Positions 17,145 to 25,759 are shown, numbered from the stretch's first letter. The stretch: 64,000 bases of DNA from Opitutaceae bacterium (GCA_028284235.1 JANQSC010000003.1:1-64000); one strand, 5' to 3'. The notes: generated by a model not told the origin, from the sequence alone. Numbers and translations are program-made.

Positions 17145-18722
17145 ATGAGTAAGGCAAAAATCGCTATCTACGACACGACTTTGCGAGACGGTACCCAGGG
17201 CGAGGGCGTTTCGTTTTCGGTTACGGACAAGTTGCGAATCGCGGAGAAGTTCGACCAGTTTGGAATCGACTACATCGAAGGCGGCTGGCCGGGGTCGAAC
17301 CCGCGCGACATGGCGTTTTTCGAAGCGGCCAAGGATCTCTCGTTGAAGCACGCGAAAATCGCGGCGTTTGGGTCGACCCGACGGGCAAACTTGAAAGCCG
17401 AGGAGGATCCGCAGTTGCAGACCTTGTTGGAGGCGGAGACGCCGGTGGTGACGATTTTCGGCAAGACTTGGCTCTTGCACGTGACCGAGGTGCTGCGCGT
17501 CGAGCCGGAAGAGAATTTGCAGATGATCGAGGACTCCGTCCGCTTTCTGAAAGAGAACGGTCGCGAAGTGATCTACGATGCCGAGCATTTTTACGACGGG
17601 TACTCCGACAACGCGGAGTACGCTCTGAAAACCTTGGAGGCGGCGGTACGCGGCGGAGCGGATTGCCTGGCCCTTTGCGATACCAATGGCGGCAAGATGG
17701 TGGGCGAATTGGCGGAGATGACCGGAGCGGTCGTTGCCCAGTTTCCGGATACGCAGGTCGGCGTGCATTGCCACAATGACGCAGGTGTCGGCGTCGCCGT
17801 GTCCCTCGCTGGCATCGAGGCGGGAGCGACGCACGTGCAGGGGACGTTTAACGGTTACGGCGAGCGAGTCGGCAATGCGAACCTCACCACGATCATCCCG
17901 AATCTCGGCTTGAAGTTGGGGTACGACATGAACTGCCGCGACAATTTGGAGAATTTGCGAGACATATCGCTTTTCTTGTCGGACTTGGCGAACCAGTCGC
18001 ACGACAAAAAGGCTCCGTACGTGGGTCTTTCGGCGTTCACCCACAAAGGGGGAGCCCATGCGGACGCGACCAAGAAGGTGAGCTACAGCTACGAGCATGT
18101 TCAGCCCGAAAAGGTAGGCAACAAGCAGCGCGTTCTTGTATCCGATATGGCGGGACGTAGCAGTTTGTTGATGAAAGCCCAGGAGCTCGGCGTAAATATC
18201 GACCGCAATTCTCCGGAGACCAAAGCGATCATCGACAAGCTCAAGGAGTTGGAGTACAGCGGGTACGAATACGAATCGGCAGACGCGTCGCTTCGGCTGC
18301 TCTTGGACAAGTTTACCGGGAAGCACAAGCCGCACTTTGAATTTGAGGGCTATCGGGTGATCGTTGAGAAAAGGTCTCCGGACGCGCCGACGACGTCGGA
18401 GGCGACGATAAAAGTAAATGTCGACGGCGAGCCTCACTACACGGTCGCGGAGTCGAGCGGTCCGGTCGGCGCGTTGGACAGCGCGCTGCGTCTCGCCCTT
18501 TCCAAATCGTATCCAGATCTTAAAGACTTGGAGCTGAAGGACTACAAGGTTCGGATTTTGGCGTCGCAGTCGGGGGCTAACTCCAAGACCCGCGTGCTAA
18601 TCGAGTCGGCGGATGGAAGGGAAATCTGGGGCACCGTCGGAGCGAGCGACAATATCGTCGAGGCCAGTTGGCAGGCGATTCGGGACTCCGTGGAGTACAA
18701 ACTGCTTCTGGACGGGGAGTAG
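17145..18722 (+). CDS. cimA: Citramalate synthase (CimA type)
   Basis: The protein (525 residues) belongs to the isopropylmalate/homocitrate synthase family. The first strand YDTTLRDGTQGEGVSFSVTD carries the metal-binding Asp, GVHCHNDAGVGVA provides the two metal His residues, and the C-terminal region from about 390 matches the LeuA allosteric domain. The GVSFSVTDKLRIAEKFDQFGIDYIEGGWPGSNP pattern is typical of the CimA group, which condenses pyruvate with acetyl-CoA to citramalate as a threonine-independent route to isoleucine. The main alternative is 2-isopropylmalate synthase, which normally shows a different N-terminal signature. It ends the serA-plsY-hom-lysC-thrC-cimA operon. The downstream gene is convergent, 27 bp away. 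Confidence 0.88.
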   Translation: MSKAKIAIYDTTLRDGTQGEGVSFSVTDKLRIAEKFDQFGIDYIEGGWPGSNPRDMAFFEAAKDLSLKHAKIAAFGSTRRANLKAEEDPQLQTLLEAETPVVTIFGKTWLLHVTEVLRVEPEENLQMIEDSVRFLKENGREVIYDAEHFYDGYSDNAEYALKTLEAAVRGGADCLALCDTNGGKMVGELAEMTGAVVAQFPDTQVGVHCHNDAGVGVAVSLAGIEAGATHVQGTFNGYGERVGNANLTTIIPNLGLKLGYDMNCRDNLENLRDISLFLSDLANQSHDKKAPYVGLSAFTHKGGAHADATKKVSYSYEHVQPEKVGNKQRVLVSDMAGRSSLLMKAQELGVNIDRNSPETKAIIDKLKELEYSGYEYESADASLRLLLDKFTGKHKPHFEFEGYRVIVEKRSPDAPTTSEATIKVNVDGEPHYTVAESSGPVGALDSALRLALSKSYPDLKDLELKDYKVRILASQSGANSKTRVLIESADGREIWGTVGASDNIVEASWQAIRDSVEYKLLLDGE

Positions 18723-18749
18723 TAGAACCCTTTCGAAAGAGCGCGTTCT

Positions 18750-20141
18750 TCAAAGCAGCGGCGTAATCAGTCGGCTCATATCCTCGGCGACGGATTTCAG
18801 GAGGGGCTGTTCGTCGCGGGCGGATTCCGTGAACGGCTCTGAGCGCAGGCAGAGGGCGTCTATCCATTCGGTGATTTCGCGTACTTCTTTGTCCGAGTAG
18901 AAAAAGGCGCCGAGCTCGTAGTTTACGAAGAGACTGCGGAGATCCATGTTGGCGGATCCGGTCATGGCGATTTCGCCGTCCACGAGCAGGGCTTTCCCGT
19001 GCAGCATTCCATCGTAGTAGAGTTGGATGTCGGCGCCGGCTTCGTGAAGTTCTCTCAAGAAGTGCTTGCGGGCGAGGTCGGTGACGGGGTGGTTCGACCG
19101 CTTGGGGATGAGCAGGCGGACGCGCTTGCCGGACCGGGCTTTGACGATGAGGGAGCGTTGCAGGACCTCGTCGGGAATAAAGTAGGGAGTGACGATGGTG
19201 ATCTCCTTGTCCGCCTCTTGGATGACAGAAAGAACTTTCTCGTAGAGAGGATCGTTTCGCGTGTCGGGCCCGCTGGCCATGATCTCGATGGTGCTGGCGT
19301 CTGCCCCTTTGTATTCAGGTACTGGAGCGACGTCCCTTTCTCCTTCGCTTTTTTTGCGGGTGGCGAAGGACCAATCCGCTTCGAAGATCGCCGACAGTTG
19401 GGCGACGGCGGGGCCTTCGATCAGCAAGCTGAGGTCTTTCCAGCGTTTGCGGCTGTGAGTGGGTCCCATATACTCCTTGCCGATATTGCGTCCGCCGATG
19501 ATCGCTCGGGTCGCGTCGAAAATCGCCAGTTTCCGGTGGTTGCGGAGATTGGCTTTGCCGAGCGAGAGGAACGGGAACACGGGCATGAAGCGCTCGATGC
19601 GCCCGCCTGCTTTCTCGAGCTCCAGCATGTAGAGCGTTTTCTTCCCGAAGGAGCCGACGGCGTCGAGGAGCAGTCGCACTTCGACTCCTGCTTTCGCTTT
19701 GCGGGAAAGTTCTTTCACTATACGGCGGCCAATGGCGTCGTGGCTGAGAATGAAGGTGGTGATGGCGATCGAGGTTTTAGCCGCTTGTATTTCGTTGATG
19801 AGCGAGCGGTAGGCTTGGACGCCGGTTTGTTGCATTTCGGTCCGGTTTCCTGTGGATACGACGCCGAAAGGGGACGAGCTGAGCGTGCCGTCCTGGCTGG
19901 GTGGAGCCATGTTGAGGCGGCTTTTTTGGCGGGTGAGGCGAGAAATCTTGCGGCCTCCGAAAACGAGATAGAGGGGAACGCCGACTGGAGGGAGGAACCA
20001 AATCACGAGGAGCCAGGCGACGGTGGCGCTGGGGCGGTGTTTTTCGCGCATGAGTCGCGCGATTACTATAAACGCCAATCCGAAACCCAAGTAGGTCCCT
20101 AGATAGGGCCAAATCGTTTCGAAGAAGGTTCCGATTTCCAT
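18750..20141 (-). CDS. cls: Cardiolipin synthase
   Basis: This phospholipase-D superfamily membrane enzyme (463 residues) makes cardiolipin from phosphatidylglycerol. Two N-terminal membrane helices (about residues 8-30 and 37-61) are followed by the linker FGGRKISRL. Both HKD motifs are intact: H202-K204-D209 and H381-K383-D388, each followed by the conserved GGRN or GSANMD segment. The length is close to the usual 470-490. It is convergent with cimA. The fragment just upstream on the same strand looks like the N-terminus of Ogt and may share its promoter. Confidence 0.93.
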   Translation of the reverse strand: MEIGTFFETIWPYLGTYLGFGLAFIVIARLMREKHRPSATVAWLLVIWFLPPVGVPLYLVFGGRKISRLTRQKSRLNMAPPSQDGTLSSSPFGVVSTGNRTEMQQTGVQAYRSLINEIQAAKTSIAITTFILSHDAIGRRIVKELSRKAKAGVEVRLLLDAVGSFGKKTLYMLELEKAGGRIERFMPVFPFLSLGKANLRNHRKLAIFDATRAIIGGRNIGKEYMGPTHSRKRWKDLSLLIEGPAVAQLSAIFEADWSFATRKKSEGERDVAPVPEYKGADASTIEIMASGPDTRNDPLYEKVLSVIQEADKEITIVTPYFIPDEVLQRSLIVKARSGKRVRLLIPKRSNHPVTDLARKHFLRELHEAGADIQLYYDGMLHGKALLVDGEIAMTGSANMDLRSLFVNYELGAFFYSDKEVREITEWIDALCLRSEPFTESARDEQPLLKSVAEDMSRLITPLL

Positions 20142-20148
20142 GGGGATC

Positions 20149-20298
20149 TTATCGGCGGGTCGATGGCGCTGGAGGAGCGGTAGGATGGGGCGGCTCGGAG
20201 TGGTTCGCTACCTCTCGAAACTGGATCGTGGTGAACCCTTCCGAGTTGGCGCGGATTTGCAGAGGGCCAATGGGCGAAGAGTACAACGTATCCTCCAT
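20149..20298 (-). pseudogene. Short frame resembling the N-terminus of Ogt (methylated-DNA methyltransferase), possible remnant
   Basis: A 49-codon frame encodes MEDTLYSSPIGPLQIRANSE and continues GFTTIQF, which resembles the first beta strands of O6-methylguanine-DNA methyltransferases (typical pattern SPIGPL...GL..I.F). It then turns into a Pro/Ser-rich tail and stops 8 bp before the cls start codon. The catalytic PCHR domain is absent anywhere near. The most economical reading is the remains of a degraded ogt gene. A chance frame cannot be excluded, because only about 25 residues look like the family. The rest of the 228-bp gap shows nothing else convincing. Confidence 0.35.
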
Positions 20299-20369
20299 GA
20301 GGGATACATCATGCGGGTCGACGCCGTTCAGTTCAATCGCTGAATTGTGTCGAATTTGACCCGCGAGTC

Positions 20370-21092
20370 CTAGAGAGGCTTCGAGTACCGGTAGCCGGAG
20401 GGCGCCTCGAAAATCAGGTTTTCGCCTTCGTTTCCGAGGAATTTGAGCCCGCGTTCATTGTCCACGATGTCGTTGAGCTTGTAGACGCGACCATTCATGA
20501 GGAGGCGCGAGTCGTCTCCGGCGGAGCGATATCCGAACACTTGCAGTTGGTCGACGAAGTCCTGGATCTTGTAGTCGTATTGCGGCTCCGGTTCGGCCGG
20601 CGGCGCGAGTTCCGTCTCGGCGTCCACGGCCAAATCTTCGACAGGCGCGTCGATGACGGGGGCGTCGACAACGGGGGCGTCGATTATCGGCGCTTGAGAC
20701 TCGGGCTCGGCGGCGACTGCCTCGACGCTTTCAGCTGCGGCAGCGGAATCGCTCTCGATTTCCTCCAGGATACGCACGGTCTGCGTTAGAGGAGATCCTC
20801 TCGATGCGAGGGATGGGCTTTGTTCGTTTTGGGCGACTACCGGTGTGGAGTCGAGCTGGCTCAAGTAGGATTTGCCAAAATAGACGAAGGCGCCGCCGAG
20901 GAGCAGAAGCACGAGGCCAACTCCGGAAAACCCGATGAGCAGACTCAAGCTGCGATTGCCTTTGCGGGTCGAGGGGGAGAGCCCGTTCCCGGCGTTTGCC
21001 GTGTCGTAGACAGGGATTTCGGGAGACGAGTCTCGGAGGTTGAGGCTTCGTCTTTGCTGCTCTTTTTTAAGGGCCTGGTTGATGAGGCTCAT
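20370..21092 (-). CDS. GspB-like type II secretion/pilus assembly protein
   Basis: The 240-residue protein begins MSLINQALKKEQQRR, the typical cytoplasmic start of GspB/PulB proteins. It then has one membrane helix (about residues 47-70, LLIGFSGVGLVLLLLGGAFVY), a Pro/Ala/Glu-rich periplasmic spacer containing the near-repeat IIDAPVVDAPVIDAPVEDL, and a small C-terminal domain (about 175-240, VDQLQVFGYRS to GYRYSKPL) of the GspB type. In other bacteria GspB works with GspA/ExeA to place the secretin in the outer membrane. The ExeA-like ATPase gene is immediately upstream, 139 bp away on the same strand. The nearest secretin is 14 kb downstream in the pilus-like operon. Confidence 0.8.
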   Translation of the reverse strand: MSLINQALKKEQQRRSLNLRDSSPEIPVYDTANAGNGLSPSTRKGNRSLSLLIGFSGVGLVLLLLGGAFVYFGKSYLSQLDSTPVVAQNEQSPSLASRGSPLTQTVRILEEIESDSAAAAESVEAVAAEPESQAPIIDAPVVDAPVIDAPVEDLAVDAETELAPPAEPEPQYDYKIQDFVDQLQVFGYRSAGDDSRLLMNGRVYKLNDIVDNERGLKFLGNEGENLIFEAPSGYRYSKPL

Positions 21093-21231
21093 AGTCGGTA
21101 TGCGGGTTCGTTGCTACGGATGTACAAATCCGTGGTACTAACAACGGCTGGATTGCCGGGGAATTAAGGACCACTTTACCAGGAAACGCCCGATCACGAA
21201 TCAAGCGTTTACGACTTTTTGACCGCCAGGC

Positions 21232-22050
21232 CTACCCAAACTCGAGCGAGCTGATTTCTTTGAGAGCGGTGCGCACGTCCTTGACCTTGACCACTTCCGA
21301 GCTGCGGATGTAGGCGGAAAGGAGGGACTTGTCGCAGATATTGTTGATGATCCGCGGGACGCCGCGCGACTTCCAATGAATCCAGCGGACTGCCCAGCTG
21401 GTGAAGAAGGGGATGCCTTGCCCCCCCGCCATGGCGATTCGGTGGTGGATGTACTGCTCGACTTGGTAGCGATTCAGTGGGACGAGCTCGGTGTGGACGA
21501 GGATGCGCTGGCGCAACTGGCGGAGTCGCTTCTCCCCTAGGATGCGTTTGAATTCCGGCTGCCCCATTAGGATGATCTGCAGGAGCTTCTGTTTGTCCGT
21601 CTCGAGATTGGAGAGGAGGCGGAGCTGCTCGAGCAGGTCGAAGGTCAAATTCTGAGCTTCGTCGATGATGAGCAGGATGTCTTTTCCTCGCTGGATGCGG
21701 TCGAGAAGGACGTCGTTCACTTGCTTGACGAGGCCGCTTCGGCTGCGGCTGGATCCTTCTTCGCCCAGTTCGGACAGGATGGTTTTGAGCAGCTGTGTTT
21801 CCGTGATGCGGGGGTTGAGGATCAGAGCGCTTTCGTACTTCTCCTCGTCGATCTCGTTAATGAAATGACGACAAAGCGTGGTCTTTCCGCATCCTACTTC
21901 GCCGGTCAACACGATGAACCCCTTTTTTTCCGCTATGCCGTACTTCAGGTGCTGGAGGGCCTCCTGGTGCGTCGGGCTCAGATAGAGGAAGTTAGGATCG
22001 GGGGTGATGTTGAACGGCATCTCTTTGAGGCCGTAGAAACTCTGATACAT
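21232..22050 (-). CDS. ExeA/GspA-like AAA ATPase
   Basis: This 272-residue protein starts MYQSFYGLKEMPFNITPDPNF, the family signature of ExeA-type ATPases. Walker A is GEVGCGKT at residues 50-57 and Walker B is in DILLIIDEAQNL near 128. Arg-rich sensor segments follow (LRQLRQRI), and the C-terminal part has GVPRIINNICDKSLL. ExeA/GspA couples ATP hydrolysis and peptidoglycan remodelling to secretin assembly. There is no C-terminal peptidoglycan-binding domain, so it is the short form. The ATG at 22050 is chosen; an in-frame TTG at 22089 is possible but would add 13 residues not seen in the family. It is divergent from the FtsB-like gene. Confidence 0.85.
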   Translation of the reverse strand: MYQSFYGLKEMPFNITPDPNFLYLSPTHQEALQHLKYGIAEKKGFIVLTGEVGCGKTTLCRHFINEIDEEKYESALILNPRITETQLLKTILSELGEEGSSRSRSGLVKQVNDVLLDRIQRGKDILLIIDEAQNLTFDLLEQLRLLSNLETDKQKLLQIILMGQPEFKRILGEKRLRQLRQRILVHTELVPLNRYQVEQYIHHRIAMAGGQGIPFFTSWAVRWIHWKSRGVPRIINNICDKSLLSAYIRSSEVVKVKDVRTALKEISSLEFG

Positions 22051-22084
22051 GTGGGGTAAATTTTTTTCTAAATTGAGATCAACC

Positions 22085-22102
22085 TGCAATTATATTTTTG
22101 CA
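22085..22102. promoter_or_regulatory. TGCAA-8 bp-TTGCA palindrome between divergent genes
   Basis: A TGCAA / TTGCA inverted repeat with an AT-only 8-bp centre lies between the ExeA-like and FtsB-like starts. The half sites equal those of the first palindrome before phnA, but the spacing differs (8 versus 6 bp). This may be chance in AT-rich promoter DNA. No clear -35/-10 pair was assigned. Confidence 0.25.
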
Positions 22103-22141
22103 AATGGGCAAAGGTTTAAGCGTATTTAGCGTTTGTCTGGA

Positions 22142-22432
22142 ATGAAAACGACCCGTTTAATGAATTTGCTCTTCCTGATCGCCTTTCTTGTCGCGGGAGT
22201 TTTGGGGGGATCGTACGCTTGGAAGCGCTACCAGACTTTGGAAGCGACGCGCGGGGCGGAGGCGGAGGCCTTGGCCCAACTCGCGGAGCTTCAAGAAAGG
22301 ACCGACTCGAAGCGAAAATCGATCCGTTTGATGAAACAGGATCCTGAATACGTCGAACGGATGATTCGGCAGAAATTGAACTACGCGAAGCCGGAGGAAA
22401 TCGTATTCAAATTCGAATTCGACGAGTCTTAA
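22142..22432 (+). CDS. FtsB/DivIC-like septum formation protein
   Basis: This 96-residue bitopic protein has a membrane helix (about residues 8-26, LLFLIAFLVAGVLGGSYAW), then a coiled coil rich in Glu, Leu and Ala. A C-terminal segment KQDPEYVERMIRQKLNYAKPEEIVFKFE matches the conserved end of FtsB/DivIC proteins (YIE.IAR..L....PGE.V). These proteins join FtsL and FtsQ in the division complex. Length fits FtsB. The ATG at 22142 is preferred to a TTG at 22133. It is followed 60 bp later by the UDP-sugar pyrophosphorylase gene. Confidence 0.75.
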   Translation: MKTTRLMNLLFLIAFLVAGVLGGSYAWKRYQTLEATRGAEAEALAQLAELQERTDSKRKSIRLMKQDPEYVERMIRQKLNYAKPEEIVFKFEFDES

Positions 22433-22492
22433 TCGCGCCTGGAATTGTTTCGATAGTTATGGCGTCGCGCATGGCGAGGCCGCTTTGAGTTT

Positions 22493-23932
22493 ATGGATGA
22501 TCAAAACGAATTTGCTAAAGCGAAAGAGCGTTTCGAGCGTTTCGGTCAAGGGCATGTGTTCCAGTTTTGGGATACGCTCGACGAAGGAGAAAAGTCGAAC
22601 CTGCTGGAGCAAGCGGGAGAGATTGACCTGGCGGAGCTTGAAGGGCTCGTTTCTTCACTCGTCAAAAGCGAAGGAGCGCATTCGGAAACTGACTACGATG
22701 CGTTGAAACCCGCCCCTTATGAACCTCTGCCGAACGATATCGAAACGGATCCGCGCTGGCAGGAGGCGAAAGCCGCAGGCGAATCGGCCCTGAGGGCTGG
22801 GCGCGTGGCCGCGTTCACGGTCGCCGGCGGCCAAGGGACGCGCTTGGGCTATGACGGTCCGAAAGGCACGTTCCCGATCTCCCCGATCCAGAACAAGACC
22901 TTGTTTCAGTTGTTCGCTGAAAAAGTGAAGGCGGCCCGCGTTCGTTACGATTGCGACATCCCCTGGTATATCATGACCAGCCAGGCGAATCACGAGGCGA
23001 CGGAGCGGTTTTTCCGGGAAAACGACTTTTTTGGACTAGGGGCGAGTCGTGTGAGTTTTTTCCGGCAGGGACGCATGCCGGCCGTGGATTTCGACGGGAA
23101 AATCCTGCTGGAGTCGAAGGGGAGCATTGCGATGAGCCCGGACGGGCACGGCGGGGCGCTTCGAGCGCTGGAGCGCAGCGGGGCCTTGTCGGAAATGGAG
23201 TCGCGCGGCATCGACCTGTTGAGCTATTTCCAAGTGGACAATCCGCATGTGCAGGTGGTGGACCCGTATTTCATCGGTTTCCACGTCCTTTCGGGGTCGT
23301 CGATGTCTAGCAAGATGCTCCCGAAAGCGTACGAGAAGGAGAAGCTGGGCCATTTTTGTATCGCGGGGGACCACCTGGAAGTGGTCGAGTACAGTGACAT
23401 GCCGGACGAGTTGACCGCCCTGCGCGACGACTCTGGGAAGTTAACGTTTATCGCGGGAAGCGTCGCGATTCACACTGTATCGGTAGGCTTCATACGCGAG
23501 CTGACAAGCGAGGGAAGTTCGTTGTCGTTGCCATTTCACAAAGCGGTGAAAAAGATCGCCCACGTGGATTCGGAAGGGACGGGCGTGAAGCCGGGAGAGC
23601 CCAATGGAGTGAAGTTCGAGCTGTTCGTTTTCGACGCCTTGCCATTCGCGGGTCGCCCGACGATTGTTGAAACGACGCGACTGGGTGATTTCAGCCCGGT
23701 GAAAAACGCGGAAGGCGTGGATTCCGAGGCGAGCTGCCGGGCGGACCAGCAGCGGCTCTTCGCGGATTGGCTGGCCGATGTTGGCGTGAACGTGGATCGC
23801 GACGCGGATGGCGTGCCCGTCGTTCCGGTCGAGATATCACCACTATTTGGTTACAGTTTGGAGAGTTTTCGAGAGTCCTGGGGGAAGGGGTCGCGCGAGC
23901 TCGATTTGTCTCGTCCCGTCTATATCGAGTGA
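22493..23932 (+). CDS. UDP-sugar pyrophosphorylase of the eukaryotic UAP1 type
   Basis: This 479-residue protein belongs to the UDPGP type 1 family. Its nucleotide-binding loop (about residues 107-125) contains TVAGGQGTRLGYDGPKG, and it has KTLFQLFAEKV, PWYIMTSQANHEAT, the FFRQGRMPAVD turn and the Asp-containing YFQVDNPHVQVVDP metal site. In eukaryotes the closest family makes UDP-N-acetylglucosamine; bacteria usually use GlmU instead. The likely product here is UDP-GlcNAc or another UDP-sugar for cell-wall or glycan synthesis, but the sugar is not determined by sequence. The N-terminal 100 residues are helical, as in UAP1. Start ATG at 22493. Confidence 0.82.
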   Translation: MDDQNEFAKAKERFERFGQGHVFQFWDTLDEGEKSNLLEQAGEIDLAELEGLVSSLVKSEGAHSETDYDALKPAPYEPLPNDIETDPRWQEAKAAGESALRAGRVAAFTVAGGQGTRLGYDGPKGTFPISPIQNKTLFQLFAEKVKAARVRYDCDIPWYIMTSQANHEATERFFRENDFFGLGASRVSFFRQGRMPAVDFDGKILLESKGSIAMSPDGHGGALRALERSGALSEMESRGIDLLSYFQVDNPHVQVVDPYFIGFHVLSGSSMSSKMLPKAYEKEKLGHFCIAGDHLEVVEYSDMPDELTALRDDSGKLTFIAGSVAIHTVSVGFIRELTSEGSSLSLPFHKAVKKIAHVDSEGTGVKPGEPNGVKFELFVFDALPFAGRPTIVETTRLGDFSPVKNAEGVDSEASCRADQQRLFADWLADVGVNVDRDADGVPVVPVEISPLFGYSLESFRESWGKGSRELDLSRPVYIE

Positions 23933-24057
23933 CCGCGTTGTCGGGACAGGCCAAATTCACCGGAGTTTAGCAAAATCACGTTGTTAGATACTTGCCCTTG
24001 ACTTGTAAATCGGAACCCTGATGTAGGGGGTGTTCGGGGGACTTCGATTTGGCGACG

Positions 24058-25647
24058 ATGGATTTGAAATCAGTTAAGACGCTTGTTGTGGAGTCGGACA
24101 CCTCCCGTTGCAAACGGGTCGCCGCAATGCTTGAGGAGTCGGCCGAAATGCCGACGACCTGCGTCGTAGCCCATTCACTGTCGACCGCCAAGAGCGCGAT
24201 ACGAAAACAGTCGATAGATATCGTCGTTTCGGGACTGGAGCTTTCAGATGCCCGCGGCCTCGACGCGTTGGTGGCTTTGAACCCGCAGCGCGAGCGGATC
24301 CCGGTCATCGCGTTGGCGGAAGGCAACGAGCCGGACATCGTATTGGACGCGGCGCGGAGTCTCTCCGACGATTGCTTGTTTTGGGAAGACTTGAAGGGTG
24401 AGGAGCTGGTCCAGTCGGTGGCGTTCGCCTTGGAACGCCAGGAGTTGCTGCGCGAGCTCCAGGACTCGAAAACCGAGGAGAGTCCCAACGCGCTTGAGTC
24501 GTCGTATCGCAGCATTGTGGACGCGATCGACGAAGCAGTATTCGTAGTCTCCCGAGACTCGGGCGCGCTCTTGTACGCGAACGCGACTGCCCAGCGTTGG
24601 TTCGGGGGCAAAATTGGAGAAGTGCTCGAAGACGCGCTGGAATACGATTTGCTCGAGGTGGACGAGGTTGAAATGGAAATCTCGATACGGAACGCCCCTC
24701 TTCCACGAGCGGCGTTGCGTTCTCTGTCTGTTAACTGGGGCGACGAGGAGGAAGCCTGCATGATCTCTATGCGAGACATCTCCAAGCAGAAACGAGCGGA
24801 GGAAGCGTTCTTGGCTAGCCAACGGCGGTTGAACTACAGTATTCGAGGGGCGGGGTTTTGGTCCTGGAATTTAACGCTCAATCGCATCTCGTTCGCGCGA
24901 TCCTTCAGAGGTGTACTGGGATTTGACCCGGGCGCCTTTCCGAACTCTGTTTCCGCATTGGAAAACGCGTTGCATCCCGAGGATCGCGATCGTGTTTTGG
25001 AAGCGTTTCGCGAATGGAGAAAATCGCCTCAAGAGGAATTCGAAGTTAAGTTTCGGATACAGTGTTTTGACGGTCTCTACGTGCACGTCTTGTCGCGAGG
25101 GGGGCGTGTCGCTCGCGAAGGCTCGCAGGAAATCGTATTTGCGGGATCGCTCGTTCGCACGAGCGAGGTTCGAGAAGAATACGAATCGCAGTCAATTGAG
25201 AAATCGGAGCTCGAATCGATCGACGAGGAGGTCAGTTGCGTGGAGACGGAGACGAGCGCAGCGCCCGCCTGCGCGTTGATCGTTGACGATGAAGAAGTGT
25301 TGCGAAAGGCGCTGGATTCAATCGTCCGTTCTCATGGATTGGAGACGATCGTAGCGGGCGATGGCGCGGAGGGGATCGAGTTGTACGAAGCGAATCGCGC
25401 CGACTTGAAGCTCGTGATTTTGGATGTCAACATGCCGCGCGTCGATGGGATCAAGGTGTTCGAGCGGATTCGCGGGAGCGGAGACGCGGTCCCGATTATC
25501 ATGACGAGCGGCAATGACGACAAACACGCCCTGCCGTTTACGGAAGGCGAGCGGGACAACTGCGCGTTTCTCCTAAAACCGTTTGGATTGGCGGACGTGA
25601 AGAAGATCGTGAAGGGAATGATCGACAAGCCGGTGGCGGCCGGGTGA
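24058..25647 (+). CDS. PAS domain protein with degenerate N-terminal and intact C-terminal receiver domains
   Basis: The 529-residue cytoplasmic protein appears to have four parts. Residues 1-130 look like a receiver domain, but the phospho-acceptor Asp position is Gly (IVVSGLELSD) and the usual Lys-Pro is missing, so it should not be phosphorylated. Residues about 145-240 form a PAS domain (SSYRSIVDAIDEAVFVVSRDSGALLYANATAQRWFG region), and about 255-360 a PAS_3-like fold. The C-terminal receiver (403-525) is intact: acidic DDEE, D456 in VILDVNMP, Thr in IIMTSG and Lys in FLLKPF. There is no histidine kinase, GGDEF or DNA-binding domain. No partner kinase is adjacent. The ATG at 24058 is preferred over a TTG at 24049, with a G-rich segment upstream. 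Confidence 0.8.
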   Translation: MDLKSVKTLVVESDTSRCKRVAAMLEESAEMPTTCVVAHSLSTAKSAIRKQSIDIVVSGLELSDARGLDALVALNPQRERIPVIALAEGNEPDIVLDAARSLSDDCLFWEDLKGEELVQSVAFALERQELLRELQDSKTEESPNALESSYRSIVDAIDEAVFVVSRDSGALLYANATAQRWFGGKIGEVLEDALEYDLLEVDEVEMEISIRNAPLPRAALRSLSVNWGDEEEACMISMRDISKQKRAEEAFLASQRRLNYSIRGAGFWSWNLTLNRISFARSFRGVLGFDPGAFPNSVSALENALHPEDRDRVLEAFREWRKSPQEEFEVKFRIQCFDGLYVHVLSRGGRVAREGSQEIVFAGSLVRTSEVREEYESQSIEKSELESIDEEVSCVETETSAAPACALIVDDEEVLRKALDSIVRSHGLETIVAGDGAEGIELYEANRADLKLVILDVNMPRVDGIKVFERIRGSGDAVPIIMTSGNDDKHALPFTEGERDNCAFLLKPFGLADVKKIVKGMIDKPVAAG

Positions 25648-25687
25648 GGGATTGTTTTTTGGTTTTCTGTCACCGCTGTCGCTAGGA

Positions 25688-25706
25688 TGCCCCTCGTTGA
25701 GGGGCA
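25688..25706. repeat. Short hairpin TGCCCCTC-GTT-GAGGGGCA
   Basis: A perfect 8-bp stem with a 3-nt loop follows the PAS/receiver gene by 40 bp. It lacks a T-run, so it is not a standard intrinsic terminator, though it could protect the mRNA 3' end. It lies next to the larger REP-like inverted repeat in this convergent gap. Confidence 0.4.
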
Positions 25707-25759
25707 AATAGGATGTCTCCTGCGTCGACATATAAGGTTTCTCCGACCATCTTTAGGAT

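Noticed and set aside
16812..18437. Minus-strand frame of 541 codons opposite thrC and cimA
   Set aside because: Antisense to two conserved enzymes; composition is that of a shadow frame.
18723..18749. Weak hairpin between cimA and cls
   Set aside because: Only a short imperfect stem (CTTTCGAAAG core) in a 27-bp gap; not enough to call a terminator.
20140..20343. Plus-strand frame of 67 codons in the gap between cls and gspB
   Set aside because: Arg/Gly-rich with no homology signal; the opposite strand shows the Ogt-like fragment instead.
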